Source: Klebsiella michiganensis
Lineage (GTDB): Bacteria > Pseudomonadota > Gammaproteobacteria > Enterobacterales > Enterobacteriaceae
Direction of reading: 5' to 3'
DNA: 64,000 nucleotides
Assembly (NCBI GenBank): GCA_000963575.1
Contig: CP011077.1
Span: 3,038,001-3,102,000 of the forward strand
The translations under genes and the position numbers were made by a program. Shown piece after piece: positions 43,921 to 52,324 of the stretch. Under the pieces are notes generated by a model. That model had not been told where the DNA came from. It did no database searches and saw nothing but the letters and a program-made list of their open reading frames with translations. How positions within the stretch are numbered: the first letter of the stretch is position 1; each line of letters begins with the position of its first letter.

Positions 43921-44687
43921 AGCCGACTGCAGACACTCATGCTACACGCCTTCGCCGTGGGCTGACCGTTTTTGCCGGGCTGTTGCTGCTTTGGTATCTG
44001 TTCACCCTCGGGAATATTCCCGCCTTTCTTTTGCCCTCTCCCGCTTCAGTTGCACGGGCCTTGTGGGATGGCCGCGATTATCTCGCCTGGCACGCGCTGG
44101 TCACCGCCTCAGAGATTATCAGCGGGCTGATTCTGGGCGTACTGCTCGGCGCAGGCCTGGCGCTGGGCATGATGTTCTCCCCCCGCCTGCAGCGCTGGCT
44201 GATGCCGCTGGTGCTCACCAGTCAGGCCATTCCGGTCTTTGCCCTGGCGCCTCTGCTGGTGCTCTGGTTCGGCTTTGGCATGAGCGCCAAAGTGGCGATG
44301 GCCGTGCTGGTGATCTTCTTCCCGGTGGTGTCGTCGTTCTTTGACGGGCTGCGGAGGGTGAATAACGACTATCTGGATTTGGCCCGCACGATGGGGGCCT
44401 CACGCTGGGCGCAGCTAAAACACGTTCGGCTGATGGCAGCCCTGCCTGCTTTTGGCTCGGGGTTGCGCATGGCCGCTGCCGTCGCCCCTATTGGGGCGAT
44501 CATTGGCGAATGGGTAGGTTCCGCGGAGGGACTGGGATACGTCATGCTGAACGCCAACGCCCGCATGCAAACCGACGTCTGCTTTGCCGCGCTGTTTATT
44601 TTAGTCCTGATGACCGTTCTGCTTTGGCTGGCGGTTGATGCCCTGCTGCGGCGGCTGATTGTCTGGTCGCCTGAACACAATGAATAA
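43917..44687 (+). CDS. thiX: ABC transporter permease for thiamine pyrimidine precursor
   Basis: A 256-aa inner membrane permease with five to six hydrophobic segments. The cytoplasmic coupling loop is seen in RTMGASRWAQLKHVRLMAALPAFGSGLRMA, and the end of the SsuC/TauC-like family pattern in IIGEWVGSAEGLGYVMLNA. It overlaps thiZ by ATGA and is followed after 25 bp by the binding protein gene. Confidence 0.92.
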   Translation: MKPTADTHATRLRRGLTVFAGLLLLWYLFTLGNIPAFLLPSPASVARALWDGRDYLAWHALVTASEIISGLILGVLLGAGLALGMMFSPRLQRWLMPLVLTSQAIPVFALAPLLVLWFGFGMSAKVAMAVLVIFFPVVSSFFDGLRRVNNDYLDLARTMGASRWAQLKHVRLMAALPAFGSGLRMAAAVAPIGAIIGEWVGSAEGLGYVMLNANARMQTDVCFAALFILVLMTVLLWLAVDALLRRLIVWSPEHNE

Positions 44688-44712
44688 CCGTCTTAATGAA
44701 GGAATTAAGAAA

Positions 44713-45645
44713 ATGAAAAAAACGCTGTGTGGTCTGCTGCTCACCGCCGCCTTCGCCGCTCAGGCTTCCGCCGCCGAAAAGCTGACCTTGGTGCTCGACT
44801 GGTATATTAATCCCGATCACGCTCCCATTATGGTAGCGGAACAGATTGGGGCTTTTAAGGCCGAAGGCCTGGACGTGAAGATTATTCCACCGTCTGACCC
44901 AGCGCTACCGCCGCGCCTGGTTGCCGCCGGGCAGGCCGATCTTGCCATTACCTACCAGCCGCAGCTGCACTTCTTTGCCGATCAGAACCTGCCGCTGGTG
45001 CGCGTCGGGACGCTGATAAACTCCCCGCTGAACACCCTGATGACGCTGGATCCAGGCATCAAATCGCCAGCGGATCTCAAGGGCAAAAAAATCGGCTATT
45101 CCGTCAGCGGGATCGAACAAGCGACGCTTGCCACTATGCTCGAGCATGAGCACGTCAAACCGGAAGATATGAAGCTCATCAACGTCAACTTCCAGCTCAC
45201 CAGCGCCCTGCTGGCGGGCCAGGTGGATGCGGTGATCGGCGGCTACCGCAATATCGAAGCGCTCGAGCTGAAACTTCAGGGTAAACCACCGGTGGTGTTT
45301 AACGTCGAGGACTTCGGCGTCCCGGCCTACGATGAGCTGATTTTTGTGGCAAACCGCAAAGCGGCCAGTGAGCCTAAGATCAAAAAATTCCTCGCCGCGC
45401 TGAAAAAAGGCAACGAGTACCTGCAGGCGCATCCGCAGGAAACCTGGCAGGCCTTTGCCAAAACCCATGCGGAGCTGAATACCGAGCTGAATAAACAGGC
45501 CTGGCAGGCAAGCCTGCCGCTGTTTGCTACCGACCCGGCCAAACTCGACCGGGCCCGCTACCAGGCCTATGAGCAGTTCCTGTTTGATAACAAGCTAATC
45601 AAGAAAATCACCCCGGTGGATGACTACGCCGTAGAGCTCCACTAG
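44713..45645 (+). CDS. thiY: Periplasmic binding protein for thiamine pyrimidine precursor
   Basis: A 310-aa NMT1/THI5-like binding protein. The signal peptide runs MKKTLCGLLLTAAFAAQASA. The mature N-terminus LTLVLDWYINPDHAPIMVAEQIGAF is diagnostic of the THI5/ThiY family that binds formylaminopyrimidine. I chose the ATG at 44713, after GAAGGAATTAAGAAA, because it places the signal peptide correctly; the frame is open upstream into thiX. Last gene of the riboswitch operon; a strong hairpin follows. Confidence 0.92.
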   Translation: MKKTLCGLLLTAAFAAQASAAEKLTLVLDWYINPDHAPIMVAEQIGAFKAEGLDVKIIPPSDPALPPRLVAAGQADLAITYQPQLHFFADQNLPLVRVGTLINSPLNTLMTLDPGIKSPADLKGKKIGYSVSGIEQATLATMLEHEHVKPEDMKLINVNFQLTSALLAGQVDAVIGGYRNIEALELKLQGKPPVVFNVEDFGVPAYDELIFVANRKAASEPKIKKFLAALKKGNEYLQAHPQETWQAFAKTHAELNTELNKQAWQASLPLFATDPAKLDRARYQAYEQFLFDNKLIKKITPVDDYAVELH

Positions 45646-45653
45646 GCCAGATC

Positions 45654-45683
45654 GCCCGGCTGCCTGCAAACGGGCAGCCGGGC
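45654..45683 (+). terminator. Hairpin between convergent thiY and the COG0523 gene
   Basis: An 11-bp perfect stem, GCCCGGCTGCC (45654-45664) with GGCAGCCGGGC (45673-45683), loop of 8 nt. It starts 9 bp after the thiY stop. No long T run follows on either strand, so termination strength is uncertain, but its place between convergent genes supports the role. Confidence 0.65.
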
Positions 45684-45689
45684 ATTCGG

Positions 45690-46910
45690 TCAGTCAAACC
45701 AGGCATCAATCGGGTCGTAATACCGCGCCCAGGCTTTAGGGCCTTCGGCCATTTCGGCATCGGTGAGTAAGGCGTACTCGAGTTTCTCGCGCAAATCCCT
45801 CTCATCCATATCAATCCCGATAAAGACTATTTCCTGGCGCGCATCGCCGATACCGTCTTCCCAGTGCTTTAAAATATGCCGGAGGCTTTCGGCGTCCTGC
45901 GGCCACTGTTCACGGGGAATGCTGGCCCACCACATCCCTGCCAGCCCCTGACGCATCACGCCGCCCGCGTGGGACCACGATCCGGCATGATGAGGGCGAC
46001 TCGCCAGCCAGAAAAAACCTTTTGAGCGAATCACGCCTTTTAGCCCGCCGTCGGTCACCATCTGGAAACGCGCCGGGTGGAAGGGACGCCGGGCGCGAAA
46101 AACAAAATTCCGAATGCCGTATTCTTCGGTTTCGGGCGTGTGCTCCCCGCGTAGCTCTTTTAGCCAGCCCGGCGCCTGTGCCGCGGCATCGAAGTCAAAC
46201 AGCCCGGTATCCAGAACCTGGTCAAGGCTCACCTGGCTAAACGCTGAAGTGATGATTTTTGCCCGTGGGTTAAGGGAATGCAGCACGGACATCAGGCGGC
46301 GTTTCTCTGCCTCACCGATCAGATCCGTTTTGTTGAGCACAAGAACGTCACAAAATTCGATCTGGTCAATCAACAGGTCCACCACGGTGCGTTCATCTTC
46401 TTCGCCCATGGACTCGCCGCGAGACTGAATGCTCTCGTGAGATTCATAATCCCGAAGGAAGTTAAAGCCGTCCACAACCGTCACCATGGTGTCGAGTTGG
46501 GCGATATCGGACAGGCTTTCTCCCTTGTCATCAACAAAGGTGAAAGTCTCCGCCACGGGCAGCGGTTCGGAAATGCCGGTAGATTCGATGACCAGGTTAT
46601 CAAAACGTCCTTCCCGGGCAAGCTGGCTGATTTCCACCAGCAGATCTTCACGCAGCGTGCAGCAAATGCAGCCGTTGCTCATCTCAACCAGCTTTTCATC
46701 GGTGCGCGTGAGGCTTGATCCCCCCTCACGCACCAGCGCGGCGTCAATATTCACCTCGGACATATCGTTGACGATCACCGCCACTCGCCGCCCTTCCCGG
46801 TTATTTAAAATATGGTTGAGCAGCGTGGTTTTTCCGGCACCCAAAAAACCGGATAGCACGGTGACGGGCAGTTTCTTTGGCCGATTGTTAGCCTGCGTTA
46901 TCGATGACAT
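45690..46910 (-). CDS. COG0523 (CobW/ZigA-type) GTPase, zinc metallochaperone
   Basis: A 406-aa G3E GTPase. Walker A is SGFLGAGKTTLLNHIL (20-35), the metal motif is GCICC (Cys81, Cys83, Cys84), Walker B-like ESTGISEP and the guanine motif NKTDLI follow. The long C-terminal CobW_C domain contains a His-rich stretch RPHHAGSWSH. Proteins of this subgroup deliver zinc to client enzymes when zinc is scarce. A near-consensus Zur box lies in the promoter (46946-46962), so the gene should be induced by zinc starvation. AAGGAG precedes the ATG. Confidence 0.9.
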   Translation of the reverse strand: MSSITQANNRPKKLPVTVLSGFLGAGKTTLLNHILNNREGRRVAVIVNDMSEVNIDAALVREGGSSLTRTDEKLVEMSNGCICCTLREDLLVEISQLAREGRFDNLVIESTGISEPLPVAETFTFVDDKGESLSDIAQLDTMVTVVDGFNFLRDYESHESIQSRGESMGEEDERTVVDLLIDQIEFCDVLVLNKTDLIGEAEKRRLMSVLHSLNPRAKIITSAFSQVSLDQVLDTGLFDFDAAAQAPGWLKELRGEHTPETEEYGIRNFVFRARRPFHPARFQMVTDGGLKGVIRSKGFFWLASRPHHAGSWSHAGGVMRQGLAGMWWASIPREQWPQDAESLRHILKHWEDGIGDARQEIVFIGIDMDERDLREKLEYALLTDAEMAEGPKAWARYYDPIDAWFD

Positions 46911-46945
46911 TGCAACTCCTTACTGACTACACAGTTATTATTGAT

Positions 46946-46962
46946 ATGTTATAACATAACAA
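46946..46962 (-). promoter_or_regulatory. Zur box of the COG0523 gene
   Basis: ATGTTATAACATAACAA agrees with the Zur consensus ATGTTATANTATAACAT at 14 of 16 defined positions and contains the perfect palindrome ATGTTATAACAT (46946-46957). It lies 36 bp upstream of the start codon, where a repressor would block transcription. Confidence 0.8.
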
Positions 46963-47010
46963 TAAAGGCCTGCATTGTCATGTCCGAGCAAAAAAACCAG
47001 AGGGTAGAAA

Positions 47011-47037
47011 TGAAAAAAGCCAGCGGACGCTGGCTTT
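47011..47037 (-). terminator. Rho-independent terminator of the chemoreceptor gene
   Basis: Ten-bp stem AAAGCCAGCG (47016-47025) and CGCTGGCTTT (47028-47037). On the minus strand it is followed by a T run (GGCTTTTTTCA). It lies 15 bp beyond the chemoreceptor stop. Confidence 0.85.
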
Positions 47038-47052
47038 GAAGAGAAGACAAAG

Positions 47053-48597
47053 TTACTGCAGGCGGAACACCCGCACCAAATCACGCAACTGCTTCGCCTG
47101 GTCATTAAGAGATGCGGCCGCAGCGACCGACTCCTCTACCAGCGCGGAGTTTTGCTGAGTGGTGGAATCAATCATGCCAATGGCGCTGTTGATCTGGGAA
47201 ATACCGTCGGTTTGTTCCTGGCTGGCTTGCTTGATCTCCCCGAGGATCGTATTCATTTCCTGCACGTTTTCGATCATACCGGCAATCTGCGCGTTTGCTT
47301 TCTCCACCAGCCCCATGCCTTCGCGTGTCTGGGTGGTCGAATTCTCAATCAGGCTTCTGATTTCGCTCGCTGATGAGGCACTTTTTTGCGCCAGCTGGCG
47401 AACTTCCCCGGCTACCACGGCAAAACCACGCCCGTGTTCTCCGGCGCGAGCCGCTTCCACCGCCGCGTTTAATGCCAGGATGTTGGTCTGGAACGCAATG
47501 GAGTCGATAAGGTTGATGATGTCCGACATACGGTTAGAGGTTTCATTAATCACGCGCATTTTGCTGGTGACCTGAGACATCATCTGGCCGTTATTTTTCA
47601 CCACCGAGGCGGCTTCGGAAGAGAGTTTTGTTGCCTCGTTTGTGTGGTCAAAGGTGTTTTTCACCGTAGAGGTGATTTGCTCCATCGAAGCCGCCGTTTC
47701 TTCTACAGAGCTGGCCTGCTCTTCGGTACGCGCTGCCAAATCCTGGTTCCCGGCTACGATTTGTGCGGCGGCAGAGGAGATGGTTTCTGACCCCTGCTGG
47801 ACCTGGTGGACAATCTCTTGCAGGCGGACTTTCATACTCATCAGCGCCTGCAGCAGTTCGCCTGTTTCATCTTTATGGGTGACGGTAATGCTCCCCGTAA
47901 GGTCGCCATCGGCAATCGCACCGGCAAACTCAACCGCACGAACCAGCGGGCGCGTAATGGAGCGAACCACAAACATACCAATGACGCTGCCCAGCGCGAT
48001 ACTCAACAGCGTCAGCAGAACGGTGACCAGGCGGTTAGAATGGTAATCTTTGTCTACCTGCTGCCCCGCGGCGGCCATCTTTTGATTCTGGATAACGATA
48101 AGCTCCTGCACCTTATCTTTGTATTTTTCCTGAATCTGAATGGTGGTGGACATCATTTCCTGCAGCGCGGCGGCGCGGTCGTTCTGCTGCACCGCCTGTA
48201 AAATACGAAACCGCGAGTCCAGATACTCTTTACGAATGTCGGCCAGCTCCCGCAGCGCTTTTTGTGACGCCGCATCGGTGCTGGACTTGTTCAAGTCCGC
48301 CAGTAGCGCAGTAATATGCGCACTAATCTCCGCAAGATGTTTTTCTGACTTCTGACGAAATACGCCGGCTTCATCCAGCAGCATCAGCTGCTGCGTATTC
48401 ACAAACTCCTGGAAACTATCAATCAGGTCATTCGCTTTAACGGTTGTCGGATAATCATTGTTAACAATCGTCTGAATGCCGGTATTTGCCCGACTCAGGC
48501 TGAGCAAAGAAAGCCCTGAGCTGAAGACCATCAGCACAATAAAAATAGCGATCGTCAGCGTTAATTTGCTGCGAATTTTTACATCATGTAGTGACAT
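47053..48597 (-). CDS. Methyl-accepting chemotaxis protein
   Basis: A 514-aa transmembrane chemoreceptor. TM1 (about 12-32) is followed by a periplasmic four-helix-bundle sensor, TM2 near 190-210 (VTVLLTLLSIALGSVIGMFVV), a HAMP domain, and the long coiled-coil signalling domain. The hairpin tip motif EAARAGEHGRGFAVVAGEVRQLA is exact. The C-terminus (VRVFRLQ) lacks the NWETF-type pentapeptide, so it would depend on other receptors for efficient adaptation. The ATG at 48597 has AAGGGAG upstream; the open frame extends 31 codons further. A sigma-28 promoter lies at 48702-48728. Confidence 0.92.
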   Translation of the reverse strand: MSLHDVKIRSKLTLTIAIFIVLMVFSSGLSLLSLSRANTGIQTIVNNDYPTTVKANDLIDSFQEFVNTQQLMLLDEAGVFRQKSEKHLAEISAHITALLADLNKSSTDAASQKALRELADIRKEYLDSRFRILQAVQQNDRAAALQEMMSTTIQIQEKYKDKVQELIVIQNQKMAAAGQQVDKDYHSNRLVTVLLTLLSIALGSVIGMFVVRSITRPLVRAVEFAGAIADGDLTGSITVTHKDETGELLQALMSMKVRLQEIVHQVQQGSETISSAAAQIVAGNQDLAARTEEQASSVEETAASMEQITSTVKNTFDHTNEATKLSSEAASVVKNNGQMMSQVTSKMRVINETSNRMSDIINLIDSIAFQTNILALNAAVEAARAGEHGRGFAVVAGEVRQLAQKSASSASEIRSLIENSTTQTREGMGLVEKANAQIAGMIENVQEMNTILGEIKQASQEQTDGISQINSAIGMIDSTTQQNSALVEESVAAAASLNDQAKQLRDLVRVFRLQ

Positions 48598-48701
48598 TTT
48601 TTCTCCCTTGGGAAGCATATTTTTATGAATGCGCAAAATCCTCTGCGGCCGAAACAGCAGAAAATAAATAGCACAAAGGGATGGAAGCACCTCGTACAGG
48701 C

Positions 48702-48728
48702 TTATCGGATATATTCAGATTAACTTTA
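48702..48728 (-). promoter_or_regulatory. Sigma-28 (FliA) promoter of the chemoreceptor
   Basis: On the minus strand TAAAGTTA, an 11-bp spacer and TCCGATAA match the FliA consensus TAAAGTTT-N11-GCCGATAA at 14 of 16 positions with the exact spacing. It lies about 105 bp before the start codon. The gene therefore belongs to the flagellar class 3 regulon. The rest of the 385-bp intergenic region (48598-48982) is AT-rich and shows no gene. Confidence 0.87.
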
Positions 48729-48982
48729 TGAATTTGATCGGTTTTTTCTTATGGTCAGGCCAGATAGATAGCCGAAAGCTATTAATTGAATTGCGATTGA
48801 TCGATGATTTGCGATAAGGAACGTTTTTTTATTCTATTTTTCCAAGAGCAATACTTTTGCTAACACTATTTTTATTAATACAGCAAGCGCGCGGCAAATA
48901 TAAATCCACCACGCGCCGGTTTATTTAATTATTTAATATTTTATTAACAACCCTGAATTACCCTGGTCAGGGCAAGGAAATA

Positions 48983-49927
48983 TCAAATTTGATAATCGAT
49001 GGCGGGTTCTTCCGGCTCCAGCGCCAGGCGCTTAATCTCTTCGACCGACAGCTCTGGGTTGCACAGCTCAATAAAACGCCAGACATAGTTACGCTGCAGC
49101 TGCCCGCGGCGGATCCCGAGCCAGACGGTATTCGCGTCAAATAAGTGGCGCGTGTCCAGCCGCACCAGACTCCCCTCTTCGCCGCTGGCCTGGTCTGCCA
49201 CCAGCCCAATACCCAGACCAAGCTCAACGTAGGTTTTTACCACGTCAGAATCCTGTGCGCTGAGCACCACGTCCGCGGTTAAACCACGCCGGGCAAACGC
49301 TTCATCTATACGGGAGCGGCCGGTAATGCCCTGACGGTAGGTGATCAGCGGCCAGCGACTAATGTCGTCCAGCGTTAGCGGGCTGGTATGAATTAACGGA
49401 TGCCCCTGCGGAACCAGCAGGCTGTGGTACCAGCGGAACCATGGGTAGGCGACAACCAGAGGGTCGGTGCTCAGACGTTCGCTGGCGATGCCGATATCCG
49501 CTGCCCCGCTGTGTAACAGCGATTCGATTTCCTGCGGCGTGCCCTGAATCAGCTCCAGCCGGACTTCAGGGAATAAGGCGCGGAAGGCTTTGATCACCAC
49601 CGGCAGGCTATAGCGAGCCTGAGTGTGGGTGGTCGCTATCGTTAGCACCCCGCTGGTGTCGTTGGTAAAGAGGTCAGCCAGGCGACGCACGTTGCTGGCT
49701 TCATTGAGAATACGTTCGGCAATCACCAACAGGGCTTTACCCGGTTCGGTCATACCTAATAACCGTTTGCCGCGGCGAATGAATATTTCAATCCCCAGCT
49801 CTTCTTCCAGCTCGCGAATATGGCGGCTGACGCCAGACTGAGAGGTGAAAAGCATATTGGCGACTTCGGTGAGATTGTAGTCCCGTCGCGCCGCCTCGCG
49901 GATTATTTTAAGTTGCTGGAAATTCAC
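48983..49927 (-). CDS. cbl: LysR-type regulator of sulfur starvation genes
   Basis: A 314-aa protein nearly identical along its length to E. coli Cbl: VNFQQLKIIREAARRDYNL at the start, HTH TEVANMLFTSQSGVSRHIRELE, and effector domain motifs ATTHTQARYSLP and TYRQGITGRSRID. Cbl, with CysB, activates genes for use of sulfonates such as taurine. The GTG at 49927 is chosen by homology. It follows nac on the same strand after about 106 bp, as in E. coli. Confidence 0.95.
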   Translation of the reverse strand: MNFQQLKIIREAARRDYNLTEVANMLFTSQSGVSRHIRELEEELGIEIFIRRGKRLLGMTEPGKALLVIAERILNEASNVRRLADLFTNDTSGVLTIATTHTQARYSLPVVIKAFRALFPEVRLELIQGTPQEIESLLHSGAADIGIASERLSTDPLVVAYPWFRWYHSLLVPQGHPLIHTSPLTLDDISRWPLITYRQGITGRSRIDEAFARRGLTADVVLSAQDSDVVKTYVELGLGIGLVADQASGEEGSLVRLDTRHLFDANTVWLGIRRGQLQRNYVWRFIELCNPELSVEEIKRLALEPEEPAIDYQI

Positions 49928-50033
49928 ATCGCCCCCGGGATCATGACTGTTCTTTACACCATTGTTAAAGTCACAGCCCCGGCGGGACAAATAATAAAAA
50001 CCAGCAACCTATTCCATTTAGTAATAAGCGGAC

Positions 50034-50951
50034 TTAACCCACCAGCATCAATTCGCGATTTTCCAGCGCCGGGCGAGTGACCAGAGACATAAGAATTTCT
50101 TTTACCGCCTGGGCCTGAGGAGACAGCGGCAAACGCGCGGACAGGTTCAGCGACAGAGGTAAATTTAACGACGGGCTGGTGATGCGAGCCATCCAGCCGC
50201 CGGCAGAATCAGCAAGCGAACGGGCGGCGGATTCCGGCAGAACGGTCACGCCCATGCCGCTGGCAATGGCCGCGGTTAAGGTAGAAATGGACTCGATCTC
50301 ACCGATAATTTTTGCCGTCAGGCGGCGCAGGGAGAAAGCCTCATCCACGCGCTTGCGTACCGCGCTGTAGTCGCGGGGCAGGAAAAGATTCATCGCGGCA
50401 ACGTCCGATAAATCAACGCTGTTACCCGGACAGTCGCGGGTGCCCACGAGGAACAAATCTTCTTTCAGTAGCGGCTGACTGGTCAGCCCCGCCGTTGGCG
50501 TGCGGTCATACAACACCGCCATATCAAGCTGCCCGCTAAGCAATTTGTCATTCAACTGCGAGCCGCTATTTTCATGCAGATACACCTGCACATCCGGCAG
50601 TTCAGCGCGCACGGCCTGTAGCAGCGGCATGGTGATAGAGGAAGCCGCCATCCCCGGCGCAAGGCCAATAGAAACAAGGCCGTGCATGGTCTGGCCAACG
50701 TTATTTACCGCCAACTGGGCCTGCTCACACTGGCGCAAAATGGTTCGCGCGTGGGCATAAAGAATTTTCCCCGCTTCCGTCGGCGTGACGCCGCGTTTGG
50801 TGCGGATCAACAGTTGCTGATCCAACTCCCCTTCCAGAGTGGCAACCTGCTGGCTAAGCGCCGGCTGTGCGATGTGCAGTACTTCTGCCGCCTGAGTCAG
50901 GCTGCCAATATCAACGATTTTTACGAAGTACTTCAGTCGTCTTAAATTCAT
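50034..50951 (-). CDS. nac: Nitrogen assimilation control protein, LysR type
   Basis: A 305-aa LysR protein with the Nac N-terminus MNLRRLKYFVKIVDIGSLTQ and HTH TQAAEVLHIAQPALSQQVATLEGE. Nac couples the sigma-54 nitrogen response to sigma-70 promoters. The start at 50951 is set by homology to E. coli and Klebsiella Nac; the frame is open for 31 more codons. The upstream region carries a sigma-54 promoter and an NtrC site, the known control of nac. Its linkage with cbl and asn tRNA matches the enterobacterial core. Confidence 0.96.
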   Translation of the reverse strand: MNLRRLKYFVKIVDIGSLTQAAEVLHIAQPALSQQVATLEGELDQQLLIRTKRGVTPTEAGKILYAHARTILRQCEQAQLAVNNVGQTMHGLVSIGLAPGMAASSITMPLLQAVRAELPDVQVYLHENSGSQLNDKLLSGQLDMAVLYDRTPTAGLTSQPLLKEDLFLVGTRDCPGNSVDLSDVAAMNLFLPRDYSAVRKRVDEAFSLRRLTAKIIGEIESISTLTAAIASGMGVTVLPESAARSLADSAGGWMARITSPSLNLPLSLNLSARLPLSPQAQAVKEILMSLVTRPALENRELMLVG

Positions 50952-51006
50952 TTTGCCCCCTATTACGGTGTGCCAGCCAGTCATGGCAGTGATGTCGTTA
51001 AAGGTT

Positions 51007-51022
51007 TTGCAATATGCTTGCC
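51007..51022 (-). promoter_or_regulatory. nac: Sigma-54 promoter of nac
   Basis: On the minus strand TGGCAAGCATATTGCA has the invariant GG (-24) and GC (-12) separated by exactly 10 bp and matches the TGGCAC-N5-TTGCA consensus well. It is about 55 bp ahead of the nac start. Confidence 0.9.
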
Positions 51023-51139
51023 ACATTTTGAAATCTCTGCACAAACGAGATAACAGGCTGGATAATAAGAGAAACTGATAAAGCCCCGGCGGGGATTAAC
51101 GAAACGAGGGTTTTGCTTATGCCCCATAAGAGGTACAAA

Positions 51140-51156
51140 TGCACCATGAAGGTGCA
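51140..51156 (-). promoter_or_regulatory. nac: NtrC binding site of nac
   Basis: TGCACCATGAAGGTGCA is a perfect dyad matching the NtrC consensus TGCAC-N7-GTGCA. It lies about 120 bp upstream of the sigma-54 promoter, a normal enhancer distance. Confidence 0.88.
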
Positions 51157-51201
51157 TTTAAAGGGATAAAAAGCGTGCCGGTGATAAGCCGACACGATGA
51201 C

Positions 51202-51705
51202 TCACACCCCGGCCCACCACAGGCGCATTTTCATTCCCCAATAGCTTGTCCAGCCGCTGGTGGTGGACACCACCTGGCCTTTATCGATGATGACAAACGT
51301 GGGCGTGACGCCTATCTGCCAGCTGCGGGAGATAGCCCCGTCGGCATCGTTGACCACCGGGAAATGAACGCCTTTGCGCGCCAGCCAGCGGGAAACCTCA
51401 CTTTCATTGCCGGAGCGAAGCGCGATAGTCATCACGTTCTGACCTTCGGCCTGTAGCTTCGCCACATCCGGCGTGGTGAAACGGCACACGGCGCACCAGC
51501 TGGCCCAGAAATAAACCAGCAGCGGACGATCCGCACTCAGCGCACCGAGGGTAACATCCTGCCCGTCCAGCGTGTGCAGCGGCGTGGCATCAAAAGCCAC
51601 CGGCGACTGAGGCGCGCGCCACCAGTCCATCACCAGCATCACACCTGCCAGTAAAACCAGCAGGATTAATCCTTCCCGCAGCCAGCGCCGTAGTTTACTT
51701 GCCAT
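51202..51705 (-). CDS. scsD: Membrane-anchored thioredoxin-like protein ScsD
   Basis: A 167-aa protein with one N-terminal membrane anchor (GLILLVLLAGVMLVMDWW) and a periplasmic thioredoxin fold. The redox motif is WASWCAVCRF and the cis-proline lies in GVTPTFVI. Last gene of the suppressor-of-copper-sensitivity cluster; it overlaps scsC by 11 bp. The start at 51705 is taken from the size of Salmonella ScsD (168 aa). Confidence 0.9.
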   Translation of the reverse strand: MASKLRRWLREGLILLVLLAGVMLVMDWWRAPQSPVAFDATPLHTLDGQDVTLGALSADRPLLVYFWASWCAVCRFTTPDVAKLQAEGQNVMTIALRSGNESEVSRWLARKGVHFPVVNDADGAISRSWQIGVTPTFVIIDKGQVVSTTSGWTSYWGMKMRLWWAGV

Positions 51706-52324
51706 GGGCAGCCGCCAGCTTTTCTTTAACCACCTCTTCCAGCGTTTCCCACGGCACCGCACCGGGGATCATTTCATCACCAATAATGGTGGCGGGAGTA
51801 CCCTGCACGCCCACGATGCGCGCTAACTGAAGGTTAGTACTTAATGTTTCCATGCTTTTTTCGTCCGGGGTCACCGGCGTTGCCCCACTTTTTTCAACCG
51901 CCGCCGCAATGCTCGCCGCATCATGATAGCCCTTCTTCTGCATCAGCTTTTCATGCAGCGCCAGGAACTGGTCCGGGTGCTGGCGCCAGGTGGTCAGCAC
52001 CGTACGCGCCGAAAGCACGGAGCTTTCGCCCTTAAACGGCAACGGCTTCACAATCACCGCCACATCCGGGTATTTCTGCACAATCTTTTCCAGCATCGGG
52101 TCGAGCTGTTTGCAATAAGGGCAGTTGTAGTCGGTGAAGTTTACCAGGGTTAACACCGGTTTCTTGGCGCCGAAGCGTGGGCTGGCCGGATCGTTAAACA
52201 GCGCCTGCTCAATCAGCACTTCAAGCTGCTTTTGCTGCTCGGCGGAAAACGGCGCGGGGGCTTCTTTTGCCGCCAGCGCCAGGCTGGAGAACAGAGATAG
52301 GATTAAAATAAAAGCGTATTTCAT
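51695..52324 (-). CDS. scsC: DsbA/DsbG-like periplasmic thiol protein ScsC
   Basis: A 209-aa periplasmic thiol-disulfide protein. Signal peptide MKYAFILILSLFSSLALA, redox centre DYNCPYCKQ (Cys68 and Cys71), and the cis-proline loop VQGTPATIIG. In Salmonella ScsC protects periplasmic proteins from copper and is kept reduced by ScsB. ATGA overlap with scsB. Confidence 0.92.
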   Translation of the reverse strand: MKYAFILILSLFSSLALAAKEAPAPFSAEQQKQLEVLIEQALFNDPASPRFGAKKPVLTLVNFTDYNCPYCKQLDPMLEKIVQKYPDVAVIVKPLPFKGESSVLSARTVLTTWRQHPDQFLALHEKLMQKKGYHDAASIAAAVEKSGATPVTPDEKSMETLSTNLQLARIVGVQGTPATIIGDEMIPGAVPWETLEEVVKEKLAAAHGK

